A stretch of DNA of 64,000 nucleotides from Sulfomarinibacter sp963741385 (GCA_963741385.1 CAVUHO010000006.1:248001-312000), one strand, 5' to 3'. Positions 1-9,772 are shown, counted from the first letter of the stretch. Numbers and translations are program-made. The notes: generated by a model not told the origin, from the sequence alone.

Positions 1-420
1 GTAGGGGAAGAGCTCGCTTGCAAAGAAATCGAGAAATTTCCCAGCACCCCCGCTGGTGGGATTCTGCATCACCCGCCCGTTGACCTCTCGGGTCTCCACC
101 CTGGTCGGTGTGAGATCTCGCGTGCGGTCTGTGTTTGCGACACCGACGATGATGAGCTGCGGCATGAGACCGTTGGCGGCGAGGAAATCGACCGTGCCGC
201 GGGTGTGGGTGATGTGTTGATCGCCGTCCGTCATGTAGAGCACGGGATACCGCTCAGTTCCCAAGCCGTACCCGGGCGGCGTGGAGATCAGAATCGTTCG
301 TTCCTCGCCCATGACCTTGGACTGCAGCGTGATCGTCTCGCCGATCGTGATGGGTTCGCCGGCACCCGCCAGGGCGGTCATCATCCATAGCACTAGAACC
401 GTCAACACACTTCTTTTCAT
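1..420 (-). CDS. putative secreted esterase (Fes/IroE-like alpha/beta hydrolase), 3' end outside the window
   Basis: The reverse strand reads from an ATG at 420 to the window edge without a stop (140 codons). The N-terminus is a signal peptide (MKRSVLTVLVLWMMTALAGAG). It is followed by the opening of the putative-esterase fold: RTILISTPPGYG, then YPVLYMTDGDQH, then IIVGVANTDRTRDLTP. This YPVLY(M/L)xDG...(V)GV.N...R..D..P signature is typical of enterochelin-esterase/S-formylglutathione-hydrolase-like enzymes (COG2819). The nucleophile, Asp and His lie beyond the edge, so activity cannot be judged. A GGAGG stands just before the ATG (425-429 on the plus strand). Family is fairly certain, substrate unknown. 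Confidence 0.8.
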   Translation of the reverse strand, partial: MKRSVLTVLVLWMMTALAGAGEPITIGETITLQSKVMGEERTILISTPPGYGLGTERYPVLYMTDGDQHITHTRGTVDFLAANGLMPQLIIVGVANTDRTRDLTPTRVETREVNGRVMQNPTSGGAGKFLDFFASELFPY

Positions 421-560
421 GGGACCTCCGGAGTCATTTCAGGGCGCAAGATCGTCAGCGCACACCGGTGATACGCAGCCCGGTGCAACATGTTTGACCT
501 ATTTGAGATTGCGATTGAAGACCATCAATCAAAGGCCAAATCGGCCTTCAGGCCGCAGCC

Positions 561-2690
561 TCAATTGCCCGGTGTATTTCGCCTCGCCGGACCGCGGGTC
601 CCTATCGTGGCAAAGGCGATGACTGTATCTCCTCCGGGCGACCCATCACCACTCGGCAGAGCCGTGGTCTTCATCGGTGCCGTCAACTCACCGTCGAGGG
701 CGAGGCCGCTCTCGGCGTCAACGACCGAGTCGCTGACGACGAGCTCGTAGTGTCCTCCGGCGAGGGGCGCCTGCGACGTGACGGTCGCCGTCATGGTGTC
801 GGCATCGTAGGTCACCGCCACGGCATACTCGGAGCCGCCGATGCGCCGGAGGGTGAAGGCCGAGCTGTCCACCACCACGTCCTCGTGGAACGTCAAGGTC
901 ATGGAAAACGGCTCGCCGGCGGGCACCACGGAGCCCGGCGCGGGATCGACCGCCACCACTTTCGGCGGGCCGTCGGTGAAGGCAGCGGCCGTCACCGCTC
1001 GGGTCAGGACCCAGGCGTCCGGGTCGATATCGACCGCATCCACCGGTGCCGAGATCGGCAGCAGAAAGTGCTGGAGAGCGGCGGAGTTCCACACGGTGAC
1101 CCGGTGAGTTTCCTGGCCAGCTTCCATGTCAATCTCCAACGGCATCGAAAACACGCCTTCGGTCTGAGTCTGCTCGAGGGAGATCTCGAGATAGCGTCGG
1201 CCCCCGATCTCGTGCTCCCGCGTTGCGTAGGCATAGGCCGGCGCGCCGCCGCCGTAGACCCACTCGTCGAAGAACCAGCCGAGATCGCCGTCCCAGACCT
1301 CTTCGGCAACCTGACGGAAGTCCTCGCTGGTGGCCGCGCTGAACTCGAACCGGTCGCGGTAGGCTTCGAGGATCTGAAAGAACGTCTCGGTCCCCACCAC
1401 GCCCCGCAACATGTGAAGGACCCAGGCACCCTTGCGGTAGCTGTAATTGCTCGAAAAAATCCTGTTGACACTGACCGGGTTCCGGATGTAGATCGCCTCG
1501 TCGAACTCGTCAGGGCGGGACTGAGCCATGGAGCTGCGAAGGGCTCCCGGGTTCGACGTTCCGCTCTGGTACTCGAACCACAGGGCCACCGAGTAGGTCG
1601 CAAAGCCCTCGTTGAGCCAGATATCCGACCACGTCGCGCAGGTCACCATGTCGCCCCACCACTGGTGGGAGAGCTCGTGGGCGGTCAGGGATTCTGAAAA
1701 CGCGGAGTTCCCACCCTGGCCGGTTGCGGTCTGGTGCTCCATGCCGCCGCGCCAGGGGAACTGATAGATGGCGTACTTCTCGTCGACAAAGGGATAGAGA
1801 CCGAAGAGCTCGCTGAAGGTGCTCAGGATGTCCACCGATCGCCGCCATCCCGCGCGGTTTGCTGGAACGTCCGAGCCCGGGTAGACGAAGAACTCAACCG
1901 GCATCGATCCCCCGGTGTGGTGGAAGTTGTCGCTGAACGTGGTGTAGCGGGTGGCCGAAAAGGCGAAGAGATAGGGGCTCATGGGATAGGCGGTGGCCCA
2001 TCGGTAGCGCCGGCGGTTGCCCGCCAACGAGGTGGTGTCGACAAGAACGCCGTTCGCGACCACCGACAGTTGCGACGGCACGGTGATCACCAACTCTCCA
2101 GTCGCCTTGTCGCGGCTGTCCTCCTTGACCGCCCACCAGGTGTAGGAAAACCACGGCTCCGAAAGGGTTGCGACGACCGGCCAGCTGCCCTGGGTCTCGA
2201 ACACGATCGACCCCAGACCAGCGGTCAACGGGTACCCCTCGTAGTCGACGGCGAGTTCGAAATCCTCACCGGTGTCACAGACCAATGCCAATTCCACTTC
2301 AACGGTTGGGTTGGTGAGGCGATGCCACCCGGCTGCAACGCCGTCGACCTCCACCTCGGTGATGGTCAGCATCGAGTCGAGCCAGAAGTGAAAGGCCGTC
2401 ACCCCGTCTTCCACGCACGCCACCGTCATGGTGGTGCGGCCGTCGATGAACCGGTCCGCAGGATTGACCTCGAGTTCGAGCCGGTAGTGCTGGACGTCGG
2501 TCTGAAGTGCGAGCTGATCGTTCGAGCTCTTGAGCTGCAGATACCTGGCAGCCTTTGCGCGTTCCGGCGACGCGGTCTTGGCCCGCGAGCACAGCTCAGG
2601 CGTATCGAGCTGCACGGGGGTTTGAGTGGTTTCGACCGGAGGCATCAACCACGGCGCGACCACAAAGAGCATCGTCAAAAACTTCACCAT
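561..2690 (-). CDS. M1 family metallopeptidase (aminopeptidase N-like), secreted, with Ig-like C-terminal domain
   Basis: A 709-residue zinc aminopeptidase-type protein. I start it at the ATG at 2690, where a hydrophobic signal (MVKFLTMLFVVAPWLMPP) begins and a GGAG lies upstream; the open frame extends further but upstream sequence is repeat-derived. The exopeptidase motif is GGMEHQT (about residue 314). The zinc motif is HELSH (about 337) with the third ligand in NEGF 19 residues after the second His, the gluzincin arrangement HEXXHX18E. The N-terminal beta domain precedes it. After about residue 568 comes an SbsA-type Ig-like domain (VVAVDPAPGS...PFSMTLTF), unusual for housekeeping PepN and consistent with an extracellular role in peptide scavenging. 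It converges on nothing; the esterase at 1-420 lies downstream on the same strand. Confidence 0.9.
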   Translation of the reverse strand: MVKFLTMLFVVAPWLMPPVETTQTPVQLDTPELCSRAKTASPERAKAARYLQLKSSNDQLALQTDVQHYRLELEVNPADRFIDGRTTMTVACVEDGVTAFHFWLDSMLTITEVEVDGVAAGWHRLTNPTVEVELALVCDTGEDFELAVDYEGYPLTAGLGSIVFETQGSWPVVATLSEPWFSYTWWAVKEDSRDKATGELVITVPSQLSVVANGVLVDTTSLAGNRRRYRWATAYPMSPYLFAFSATRYTTFSDNFHHTGGSMPVEFFVYPGSDVPANRAGWRRSVDILSTFSELFGLYPFVDEKYAIYQFPWRGGMEHQTATGQGGNSAFSESLTAHELSHQWWGDMVTCATWSDIWLNEGFATYSVALWFEYQSGTSNPGALRSSMAQSRPDEFDEAIYIRNPVSVNRIFSSNYSYRKGAWVLHMLRGVVGTETFFQILEAYRDRFEFSAATSEDFRQVAEEVWDGDLGWFFDEWVYGGGAPAYAYATREHEIGGRRYLEISLEQTQTEGVFSMPLEIDMEAGQETHRVTVWNSAALQHFLLPISAPVDAVDIDPDAWVLTRAVTAAAFTDGPPKVVAVDPAPGSVVPAGEPFSMTLTFHEDVVVDSSAFTLRRIGGSEYAVAVTYDADTMTATVTSQAPLAGGHYELVVSDSVVDAESGLALDGELTAPMKTTALPSGDGSPGGDTVIAFATIGTRGPARRNTPGN

Positions 2691-2828
2691 CGAGTCTCCA
2701 TCAACCGCTCCCCCGCCGTTTCCATTCTTCCATCTGGCCAGGCCAATGTCCTCAAGGAAAACGTTTCTCCATCGAGTTACGCGGATTTCAGGCCCCGGTT
2801 TCGCAACCGGGTTCTCCCCCGCCCGCCC

Positions 2829-2950
2829 GGCAGCCGGGACGGCTGCCCCACAACATCGCACCGGACCAAATTGTGGGGCACGCGGGACGCGTGCCCCACA
2901 AGCCGTTTCAGGGCCGTCTTGTGAGGCAGCCGTCCCGGCTGCCGGGCGGG
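2829..2950. repeat. three REP-type hairpins between the M1 peptidase and the VPS10-like gene
   Basis: 2829-2853 is an inverted copy of the GGCAGCCG-TCC-CGGCTGCC hairpin with its GTGGGG head. 2871-2901 is a perfect 31-nt palindrome built on the second variant (GGCACGCG-GGA-CGCGTGCC flanked by TTGTGGG and its complement). 2919-2950 is a GTGAGG-headed copy ending 7 nt before the stop codon of the 2958-6224 gene. Same families as the elements around the RAYT gene at 23304-23936. Confidence 0.85.
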
Positions 2951-2957
2951 GGGTGTT

Positions 2958-5900
2958 CTAACGAGCCACCACCACCCTCGGCGCTTTGCTCTCCTCGAGC
3001 AGCCGCTCCAGCTCCGGGAGCTGATCCGCCAACACAACATCCAGCTCGGTGACATAGCCCTCGAGTTGGCCCTTGAGCAGGGCGAAGACTTCTCGCGAGC
3101 TCACATTCGGCGCCCCCAGAGCGCTTTCGACGACGCTCTGCAGGTTCAAGAGTTGGTTGTCGATCTGCGGTTGGAAATTGAGCACGTCCTGGCTTGACTC
3201 GTTTTTGACCTGGGTGAGTTTCTCCTCGATGGCGGTCAGGGCCTTCGAAATTTCGTCCGCTTTTCCCGTGACGGTCTCGTCATCCACGTGCGCAGAGACG
3301 GCTTCAACCTGGCCGCGCACGACGCGGATACGTTCGATCGTGGCGTGCGACCTCGTCAGCTCCTGCCAGATCTCCCGGGCGAGGGCGTACTGCTCGTCGA
3401 AGGCCTCCTGCGAGATGTTCGTCCGTGGGTCCTGAACCACGTCGAAGGTCGCGGTCTCGGAGAACTCGCCCACCGTCAACCGGACCTGGTAGCTGCCGGG
3501 CGGGACGATTGGGCCACCTGGCCAGCCCCACAGCACCGCGTCCTCCACGAGACCGGCATCCGGCAGGGCCAGGTTCCACACGACGCGGTTGGCGCCGGCA
3601 CGGGCATCGAGCAGCGGCGGTTCGGCGAGCTCCGGGAAAAACCGCAGGAACGGGCTCGGCGCCCGCTTTTCGGGCGTCTTGCTGGAGAGGCTGCGCAGGA
3701 CTTTGCCATCGGGGTCGAGGAACTCGATCACGACCTCGTCTGCATCCTCCTCATCGAGCCCGGCCGGCAGCACGTAGTGCACCACCGCGCCGAAGGGGGG
3801 GTTCTGGCCCACCGCGCCGCGGCCGCCGCCACCCGAACCGTCGACCCAGCGCACCACCGTGCGCGGGGTGAAGAGGTGGGGCGCGGCAGGCAAGGTTTCA
3901 TCGGCCATCTGGTGCAGAACCGTCAGATCGTCGAGGATCCAGAAGGACCTCCCCTGGGTGGCCACCACCAGATCGCCGCGCTTGACGGCGAGGTCGGTGA
4001 TCGGCGTGACCGGCAGGTTGAGCTGGAGCGGTTTCCAGCTCGCGCCGTCGTCGAACGAGATGTACATCCCGAACTCGGTACCGGCATACAGCAGGCCCTT
4101 GCGCTCGGGGTCCTCGCGCACGACGCGCACGAAGTGGTCGGCGGGAATGCCGTTGCGCCCGTCCGTCAACCGCTTCCACGTCGCGCCGTAGTCGTTGGTG
4201 CGGAAGATGTAAGGGCTGAAGTCGTCCTCGCGGTAGCGGTGGACGGCGATGAAGGCGCGGCCGGGGTCGTGCGCCGACAACTCGATGGCATTCACGGTCC
4301 CCCACTCGGGCATCGCCGCCGGGGTGATGTTTCGCCAGTTGGCGCCGCCGTCATCCGAGATGTGGACCAGCCCGTCGTCGCTCCCGGCCCACAGCAGGCC
4401 GGCCCGTTGCGGCGACTCCTCGAACGCGAACACCGTCCCGTAGACCTCGACCCCGGTGTTGTCGCGGGTGATGGGCTCGCCGGCGTAGCCCTGCTTCGAC
4501 GCATCGTCACGAGTCAGGTCCGGGCTGATCTCCGACCAGGTGCGCCCCTCGTCGGTCGACTTGAGGACGAAGTTGGCGCAGTGGTAGAGCACCGACGGGT
4601 CGTGCGGCGAGATGCGGATCGGCGAGTTCCACTGGAATCGGTACTTGAGGTCCTTCGCCTGCTGCCCCACCGCCATCTGGGGCCACGCCGTCATCTCCTG
4701 CGTGTGCTCGAGCTCGCGGTCAAAGCGGCCGATAGAGCCGCCGTAGCAGCCGCCGTAGGTGATATTTGGATTGCGCGGATCGACCGCCACCGTCGACGTT
4801 TCACAACCCGCCGGCTCGTACCAATCCTCGCGGTCAATGCCCCCGGAAGCGCGGCTCGGAATCGCCACCGCGCTGTTGTCCTGCTGCCCGCTGTAAAGCC
4901 AGTAGGGCTGCTGGTCGTCCACCGTCACCCGGTAGAGCTCGGCGGTCGGCTGGTTGGCCTGGGTCGACCACGTCCGGCCGCCGTTGAAGGTGATGTTGGC
5001 GCCGCCGTCATTGCTCTGGATCATGTTGTCGGAGTCATCGGGGTTGATCCACAGCCCGTGATTGTCGCCGTGCGGGGTGCGAATCGGACGAAAGGCCGCG
5101 CCGCCGTCGATCGACTTCCAGAACATGACGTTGAGCACGTACACCGTGTCCGCGTCCCGCGGGTCCGCCTCGAGATGGGTGTAGTACCACGCCCGCTGCC
5201 GCAGCTCGCGGTCGGCGCTGACGAGACGGAACTTCTCGCCACCGTTGTCGGAACGGAAGAGGCCTCCCTCTTCTGCTTCGACCAGCGCCCACACCCGATT
5301 CGGTGCAGCCGGTGACACGGCGACGGCGATGCGACCCTTGACGCCCTCGGGCAGCCCTTCGCTGAGCTCGACCCACGTGTTGCCGCCGTCGGTGCTCTTG
5401 TAGAGCCCACTCCCCGGCCCGCCCGAGACCATGTTCCACGGCGTGCGCCGCGCCTGCCACATCGCCGCATACAGGATGCGCGGGTTGGCGGGGTTCATGG
5501 CGAGGTCGACGGCGCCCGCCTCGTCGGACACAAACAGGACCTTGGACCAGGTGAGACCGCCGTTGGTCGATCGGTAGACGCCGCGCTCGGGGTTCGAACC
5601 GAAGATGCGGCCGAGCACGGCCGCGTACACGATGTCGGGGTCCGCCGGGTGAACCACGATGCGACCGATCTGACCGGCTTCCGGCAGCCCGATGTGGCGC
5701 CATGTGCCGCCGGCATCGGTGGACTTGTACACGCCGTCGCCGGGCGAGACGTTGCCGCGGGGGCACGCTGAACCGGTGCCGACATAGACCACGTTGGTGT
5801 CTGAGGGCGCCACCGCGATGGCGCCGATCGAGGCGGTGTCGAAGGCGTCGCCTGGACGGCGCTCCCAACGGATGCCGTCGGGCAATCCACCGTTGGGCTC

Positions 5901-6224
5901 ACGCAGCAGACCGAGCCCGGCCATGGTGGGATCCACCTCGCCCATGATCTCGGGCTCCGTTTTCGGTTCGAGCGCACGCACGACATCGGAAACGTTGAAC
6001 CAGGTCAGCCCCGCGTCGGTGGTCTTCCACACGCCGCCACCCGTCGAACCCATGTAATAGGTCATGGCGTCGCCCGGCACGCCGCTCACCGCGGTCACCC
6101 GACCGCCGCGAAAGGGGCCCACCAACCGGTATTCAAGCGAGTTGAAGAGATCGTCCGGCCTCTCGGCAGAGGCCGCCGCGGTCGCAACCAGGATCACAGA
6201 GCAGAAGAGCGCGCGAGCTTTCAT
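2958..6224 (-). CDS. VPS10/sortilin-like BNR beta-propeller protein, exported
   Basis: A 1088-residue exported protein. The chosen ATG at 6224 starts a signal peptide (MKARALFCSVILVATAAASA) and follows a G-rich stretch; the frame is open further upstream only through satellite repeats. The body is a long series of BNR/Asp-box-like blades: GSTGGGVWKTTDAGLTW, GDGVYKSTDAGGTW, RGVYRSTNGGLTW, GLYKSTDGGNTW, VLKSTDEGRTW and HISDDGGANW, giving two propellers over roughly residues 20-770. A C-terminal part (about 800-1088) contains a FlgD-like segment (VRLTVGEFSETATFDVVQDPR) and a helical tail. Such proteins are annotated as VPS10-domain or glycosyl-hydrolase-like. The family is widespread in Acidobacteriota and Bacteroidota secretomes, and the ligand or substrate is not established. 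Confidence 0.88.
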   Translation of the reverse strand: MKARALFCSVILVATAAASAERPDDLFNSLEYRLVGPFRGGRVTAVSGVPGDAMTYYMGSTGGGVWKTTDAGLTWFNVSDVVRALEPKTEPEIMGEVDPTMAGLGLLREPNGGLPDGIRWERRPGDAFDTASIGAIAVAPSDTNVVYVGTGSACPRGNVSPGDGVYKSTDAGGTWRHIGLPEAGQIGRIVVHPADPDIVYAAVLGRIFGSNPERGVYRSTNGGLTWSKVLFVSDEAGAVDLAMNPANPRILYAAMWQARRTPWNMVSGGPGSGLYKSTDGGNTWVELSEGLPEGVKGRIAVAVSPAAPNRVWALVEAEEGGLFRSDNGGEKFRLVSADRELRQRAWYYTHLEADPRDADTVYVLNVMFWKSIDGGAAFRPIRTPHGDNHGLWINPDDSDNMIQSNDGGANITFNGGRTWSTQANQPTAELYRVTVDDQQPYWLYSGQQDNSAVAIPSRASGGIDREDWYEPAGCETSTVAVDPRNPNITYGGCYGGSIGRFDRELEHTQEMTAWPQMAVGQQAKDLKYRFQWNSPIRISPHDPSVLYHCANFVLKSTDEGRTWSEISPDLTRDDASKQGYAGEPITRDNTGVEVYGTVFAFEESPQRAGLLWAGSDDGLVHISDDGGANWRNITPAAMPEWGTVNAIELSAHDPGRAFIAVHRYREDDFSPYIFRTNDYGATWKRLTDGRNGIPADHFVRVVREDPERKGLLYAGTEFGMYISFDDGASWKPLQLNLPVTPITDLAVKRGDLVVATQGRSFWILDDLTVLHQMADETLPAAPHLFTPRTVVRWVDGSGGGGRGAVGQNPPFGAVVHYVLPAGLDEEDADEVVIEFLDPDGKVLRSLSSKTPEKRAPSPFLRFFPELAEPPLLDARAGANRVVWNLALPDAGLVEDAVLWGWPGGPIVPPGSYQVRLTVGEFSETATFDVVQDPRTNISQEAFDEQYALAREIWQELTRSHATIERIRVVRGQVEAVSAHVDDETVTGKADEISKALTAIEEKLTQVKNESSQDVLNFQPQIDNQLLNLQSVVESALGAPNVSSREVFALLKGQLEGYVTELDVVLADQLPELERLLEESKAPRVVVAR

Positions 6225-6595
6225 GAGAACCCCCCGGTCGTAGTGCAGCGCAAAGAATAGCAAGGTTGAATTCGGAATTCGGAATTCGGAATTCGGATAT
6301 TCGGATTTCGGATTTCGGATTTCGGATTTTCCACCCGGACCCGGATTGATGACCGCTTGTGGGGCAGCCGTCCCGGCTGCCGGGTGGAGGGGGCCGCGTC
6401 TGGAGGAGGCATCGTTCAATCACCCGTAGTGGCCGCAGATGTGACCTGCCTCACGATCGCTTGGCGACGGCGCTGCGACAGTTCTTGTGGAATGCCGATG
6501 GATGGATCGCCTGTCACCTCCGTATACGTGATAGAACAGCGCACGCCGGTGGACGGCGCCGGTGAATTCAAACGCCAGACTCGGAGCCGGAGTAC
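6225..6595. repeat. gene-free stretch with heptanucleotide satellite and one REP hairpin
   Basis: 6268-6330 is a run of 7-nt units, first AATTCGG then ATTTCGG, of the same kind as the longer array at 14186-14382. 6358-6386 is a direct REP (TTGTGGGG head, GGCAGCCG-TCC-CGGCTGCC stem-loop). From 6387 to 6595 I see no gene; the short frames there have no recognisable product. Confidence 0.8.
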
Positions 6596-7558
6596 ATGAC
6601 CGCATACCCTGCACCAGCCGCACCCCTTCCCGCGCCACCCGAAAATCGGCCGGCACCGCGCCCACCCACCCTGGTCGAGGCAACGCCACGGAGCCGGACC
6701 CGGCGACAGGTCTCGGCAATCGTCACCACATACAACGAGGCCGGCACCATCTCCGACTGTCTGGATTCCCTTGCCTGGTGCGACGAGATCCTGGTCGTTG
6801 ACTCGTTTTCAACCGACGACACGAGAGACATCGCCCGTCGACGCGATCGCGTCAGGGTGCTGGAACGGCCCTACTACGGCGCCGCCTCGCAAAAGAACTG
6901 GGCGATCGATCGCTGCCGTTTCGATTGGGTGCTGATTCTGGACGCAGATGAACGGGTCACCCCCGAGCTGCGACGGGAGGTCGAGGGCGTGCTGGCCGCC
7001 CCGGTGACGGCGACGGCGTTCTCCATCAAACGCCGGACCTTTGCTCTGGGCGATGAGATCCGCTATTCCGGCTGGCAGCACGACCGGGTGGTGCGGTTGT
7101 TTCGCCGCGGGGCCGCACGCTATCCGAATCGCCGCGTGCACGCCGACATGGAGACCGCGGAAACTCCGCGGGTGCTCGAGGCGGCGCTCGACCACTACAT
7201 GGTGGAGACCCTCGACGAGTACTCTGAACGCACCCGCCGCTATGCCGTGTGGGGTGCGGCCCAGCTGTGGCGCGACGGCCGCCGCCGAACCGGGTTGTGG
7301 CAGGTTCTGGTGCGGCCAGCGTGGCGTTTCTTCCGAACCTACGTGCTCCAGTGCGGATTTTTAGACGGAGTCCAGGGCTTCATCATGTGCGGCGTGCCGG
7401 CGTACGGCACCTTCTTGAAGTACGCGACGGTCTGGAGTTGGCGGAGAGAGTTCCAGCGCGGGCTCATCCCAGACCTTCCAGTGTTCGACGACGACCCGAC
7501 GACCTGGCGATCGCCCGAGACGACAGCAGAACCGACTGAATTGGCGCCGTCCTACTGA
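6596..7558 (+). CDS. family 2 glycosyltransferase (WaaE/KdtX-like)
   Basis: A 320-residue inverting glycosyltransferase of the GT-A fold. After a Pro-rich N-terminus (about 35 residues, low complexity) the GT2 core begins with VSAIVTTYNEAGTISDCLDSL and EILVVDSFSTDDT, continues to AASQKNWAID and then the metal/nucleotide-sugar motif LILDADERV (about residue 117). The block RYSGWQHDRVVRLFRRG and the conserved VHAD/DHYM segment are typical of the WaaE/KdtX beta-1,4-glucosyltransferase subgroup, which adds a hexose to lipopolysaccharide inner core. There is a C-terminal amphipathic region (RPAWRFFRTYVLQCGFLDG), probably membrane-associated. It stands alone between repeats and unrelated genes, so the acceptor is not indicated by context. 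A GGAG lies 9 nt before the ATG. Confidence 0.88.
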   Translation: MTAYPAPAAPLPAPPENRPAPRPPTLVEATPRSRTRRQVSAIVTTYNEAGTISDCLDSLAWCDEILVVDSFSTDDTRDIARRRDRVRVLERPYYGAASQKNWAIDRCRFDWVLILDADERVTPELRREVEGVLAAPVTATAFSIKRRTFALGDEIRYSGWQHDRVVRLFRRGAARYPNRRVHADMETAETPRVLEAALDHYMVETLDEYSERTRRYAVWGAAQLWRDGRRRTGLWQVLVRPAWRFFRTYVLQCGFLDGVQGFIMCGVPAYGTFLKYATVWSWRREFQRGLIPDLPVFDDDPTTWRSPETTAEPTELAPSY

Positions 7559-7680
7559 GTGAGCCGCCGACCGCGTTCCGGTTGCGCATCCACATCGTGA
7601 ATCCGGCCCCCCTCTCCCTCGATGGCGAATATTGCAAGAGGCTGCGTTGTCGGCCCGACGGGAAAACCCGCAGACCGCAA

Positions 7681-8730
7681 TCAGGGATCCACCATGTATC
7701 GCAGCCGGGCCGGATAGCTGATGCGGATCGACCCACGAATGCCTCGCGAACCCTGACCCGGAACCACCACCACCTCGAAGCGGCGATCGTCCTTGAGGTC
7801 GAAGTTGTCGATGCGTCCCTCGAGACGCAAGCTCCCCTTGCCGCTGGCCTCGATCAGCACCTCCCCGGAGGACACCTTGCGGACCTGGACCTCCATGTTT
7901 TCGAACCCACCGGTTTGAACGACCTCGACGGTCACCTCGCCCGCAGAGGCTGGTGTGAATTCCACCTGACTCTGCGACCGCGTGGAGGTCAAGGAGACAA
8001 CAGTCTCCAGTTCTTCAGGCACGATCACGAGACCGTACGGCCGCGGCGACGACGGGAGCAACACCGACGAGAGATCTGCATCGGATGTCCCGTCCGTGGA
8101 CCTTTCAGGCGCATTCGCATTGCCGCGAGAATCGACTGGCTCGGGTTCGACCGTTACACGAATCGGTCCGGCGAAATCGTCAAATTCGTCGGTCTCGGGG
8201 ATGTCTGAAAAACGATTGACCCAGACCGCAAAATGATACACGCCAGGTCGCCGGGCGCCCTCGAATTCAGGGTCCATCATCACCCGAATCACCGTATCCC
8301 TGCACGCTCCCTCGTCGCGATCGGGCACGCACACCGCATCCGCAGTGAGAGCGTCCCAGGTTTCGCGGTCCACCCGATCGACCATGGCCTGCCAGCACTC
8401 ACGATTCAACCTCCCGCTCGCCGGGTCGCGGCAGGCGGCGAGGTCGAACCCCGGACAGGGGTGGTTGGGCTGGTTGAACCACAGATCCCACGTCACGCCG
8501 TTACCGTCGGAGCTTCCAACTGGATCGTGGACCTGGACGCGCACCTCGAGCTCCACCCCGGCAGGGACGGTGAAACGCCGGCAGTCCTCCCCGCACTCGA
8601 CCCGTTCCCCGGTGCCGGGGTCGGTGTAGGAGAGACTCAATTCCGGCACGAAGTTGGACAGGGCAATCGTCTGAGCGAATGCCGGGATCGCGGCCGCCAG
8701 GAGCAGGCAACCGAACATCATCACGATCAT
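7681..8730 (-). CDS. secreted protein of unknown function with CARDB-like domain
   Basis: A 349-residue exported protein. The ATG at 8730 gives a clean signal peptide (MIVMMFGCLLLAAAIPAFAQ); earlier in-frame starts add a non-hydrophobic leader. The mature N-terminal part (about 20-170) resembles CARDB/CARDB-like adhesion domains, ending in FAVWVNRFSDIPETDEFDDF and an IRVTVEP strand; it contains several Cys, including ECGEDC. A Ser/Asp-rich linker follows, then a second beta domain (about 215-349) with VSLTSTRSQSQVEFTPASAGE and a final Arg-rich strand. No catalytic motif seen. It is divergent from the gene starting at 8934, with which it shares the intergenic region. Confidence 0.7.
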   Translation of the reverse strand: MIVMMFGCLLLAAAIPAFAQTIALSNFVPELSLSYTDPGTGERVECGEDCRRFTVPAGVELEVRVQVHDPVGSSDGNGVTWDLWFNQPNHPCPGFDLAACRDPASGRLNRECWQAMVDRVDRETWDALTADAVCVPDRDEGACRDTVIRVMMDPEFEGARRPGVYHFAVWVNRFSDIPETDEFDDFAGPIRVTVEPEPVDSRGNANAPERSTDGTSDADLSSVLLPSSPRPYGLVIVPEELETVVSLTSTRSQSQVEFTPASAGEVTVEVVQTGGFENMEVQVRKVSSGEVLIEASGKGSLRLEGRIDNFDLKDDRRFEVVVVPGQGSRGIRGSIRISYPARLRYMVDP

Positions 8731-8933
8731 GGACCGGGCCGACACTCGCCTGATGATCCACCTCCCACCGGAAGACCCTGAAGGTGCGCAGGAGCCCACC
8801 CTGTCAATTCGCTCGGTTTGTGGGTCCGAAGCAGGGTGGGCCTTGGCCCACCTTCACTCTGCTAACTTACAACAGGCGCGGCACGCTAACAATTGTGAAC
8901 ATCGATCGTGTTGATATCGTACGGAGGGGCCAC

Positions 8934-9749
8934 GTGGGCGAAAAGAATTGGGGCTGTTTCAAGCAGACGGCCGCCGGCTGCGGCGGGCTGATCGTGCTTG
9001 CCATCGCCATTCCCGTCGTTTTGGCCGTGATGATCCTGGTGCCGATGAACCGTGCGGTCGAGACCCGGGCCGAACTCGAGTCAGCCTATGGAACCCAGGA
9101 AACCTTCATCCCGCCGGCATCGGGCGCCCCCGCGCCCGACCGGATCGAGGCCTTTCTCGATGTGCGACGGGCGCTCGTCCCGACCTGCGATGACTTCTGG
9201 ACGGCCGAGCGGTCGGTTGCCAAGCTGGAATCCTTCGATGGTCAGGAAGATGTTTCGAAGATGGCGGTCATGAAGCAGGCCATGTCGACCACAAAGAACA
9301 TGATGGGCATGGGCTCGCTGATCGCCGGATTTTTCGAAACCAGAAACCAGGCCCTGCTCGATGCCGGCATCGGGCTCGGAGAGTACACCTACGTCTATGT
9401 TCTGGCGTACGGTCGCGAGATCGTCGACCCGGCCGAAAAACTCCAGCTCTTCGGCCCGAAAGCGACCAACGCGCGGGTCCGAAAAGCCCTGCAATCGATG
9501 TTGGAAAATCAACTTCATCGCCTGCGAGAGGAGGGCGGGCCGGATGACGCCGTTGCGGCCGTGGCCGCCGAGGTCGAACGCCTCGAGAGCGATCCGGACC
9601 GGATCCCATGGCAGGACGGCCTGCCGCCCGCGATCGAGGAAGCTCTCCTCCCCTACCGGCAGGAACTCGATGAGCTCTTCTGTGGTTCGACGCCGCCCCT
9701 CGAACTCATGATCAACGAAAAGCGAGCCCTGGCGATCGAGACGTTGTAG
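8934..9749 (+). CDS. membrane-anchored protein of unknown function
   Basis: A 271-residue protein. The start is the GTG at 8934, chosen because GGAGGGG (8923-8929) precedes it at normal spacing; an ATG at 8784 in the same frame would add a leader without features. One N-terminal membrane segment (GGLIVLAIAIPVVLAVMILV, about residues 15-36) is followed by a hydrophilic, Glu/Arg-rich, mostly helical domain of about 230 residues, presumably on the outer face. No catalytic motif or family recognised. It ends 23 nt before the convergent (p)ppGpp-synthetase-like gene. Confidence 0.7.
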   Translation: MGEKNWGCFKQTAAGCGGLIVLAIAIPVVLAVMILVPMNRAVETRAELESAYGTQETFIPPASGAPAPDRIEAFLDVRRALVPTCDDFWTAERSVAKLESFDGQEDVSKMAVMKQAMSTTKNMMGMGSLIAGFFETRNQALLDAGIGLGEYTYVYVLAYGREIVDPAEKLQLFGPKATNARVRKALQSMLENQLHRLREEGGPDDAVAAVAAEVERLESDPDRIPWQDGLPPAIEEALLPYRQELDELFCGSTPPLELMINEKRALAIETL

Positions 9750-9772
9750 CCCGCAGATCTCACCGGCGCGAT

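Noticed and set aside
561..2861. Extending the M1 peptidase to the upstream start at 2861
   Set aside because: The added 57 residues are translated from a REP copy and would precede, and so bury, a good signal peptide at 2690.
3288..5315. 675-codon plus-strand open frame
   Set aside because: It is antisense to the VPS10-like gene, whose blades and signal peptide are clear; the frame is Arg/Gly/Val-rich with no family motif, an effect of high GC.
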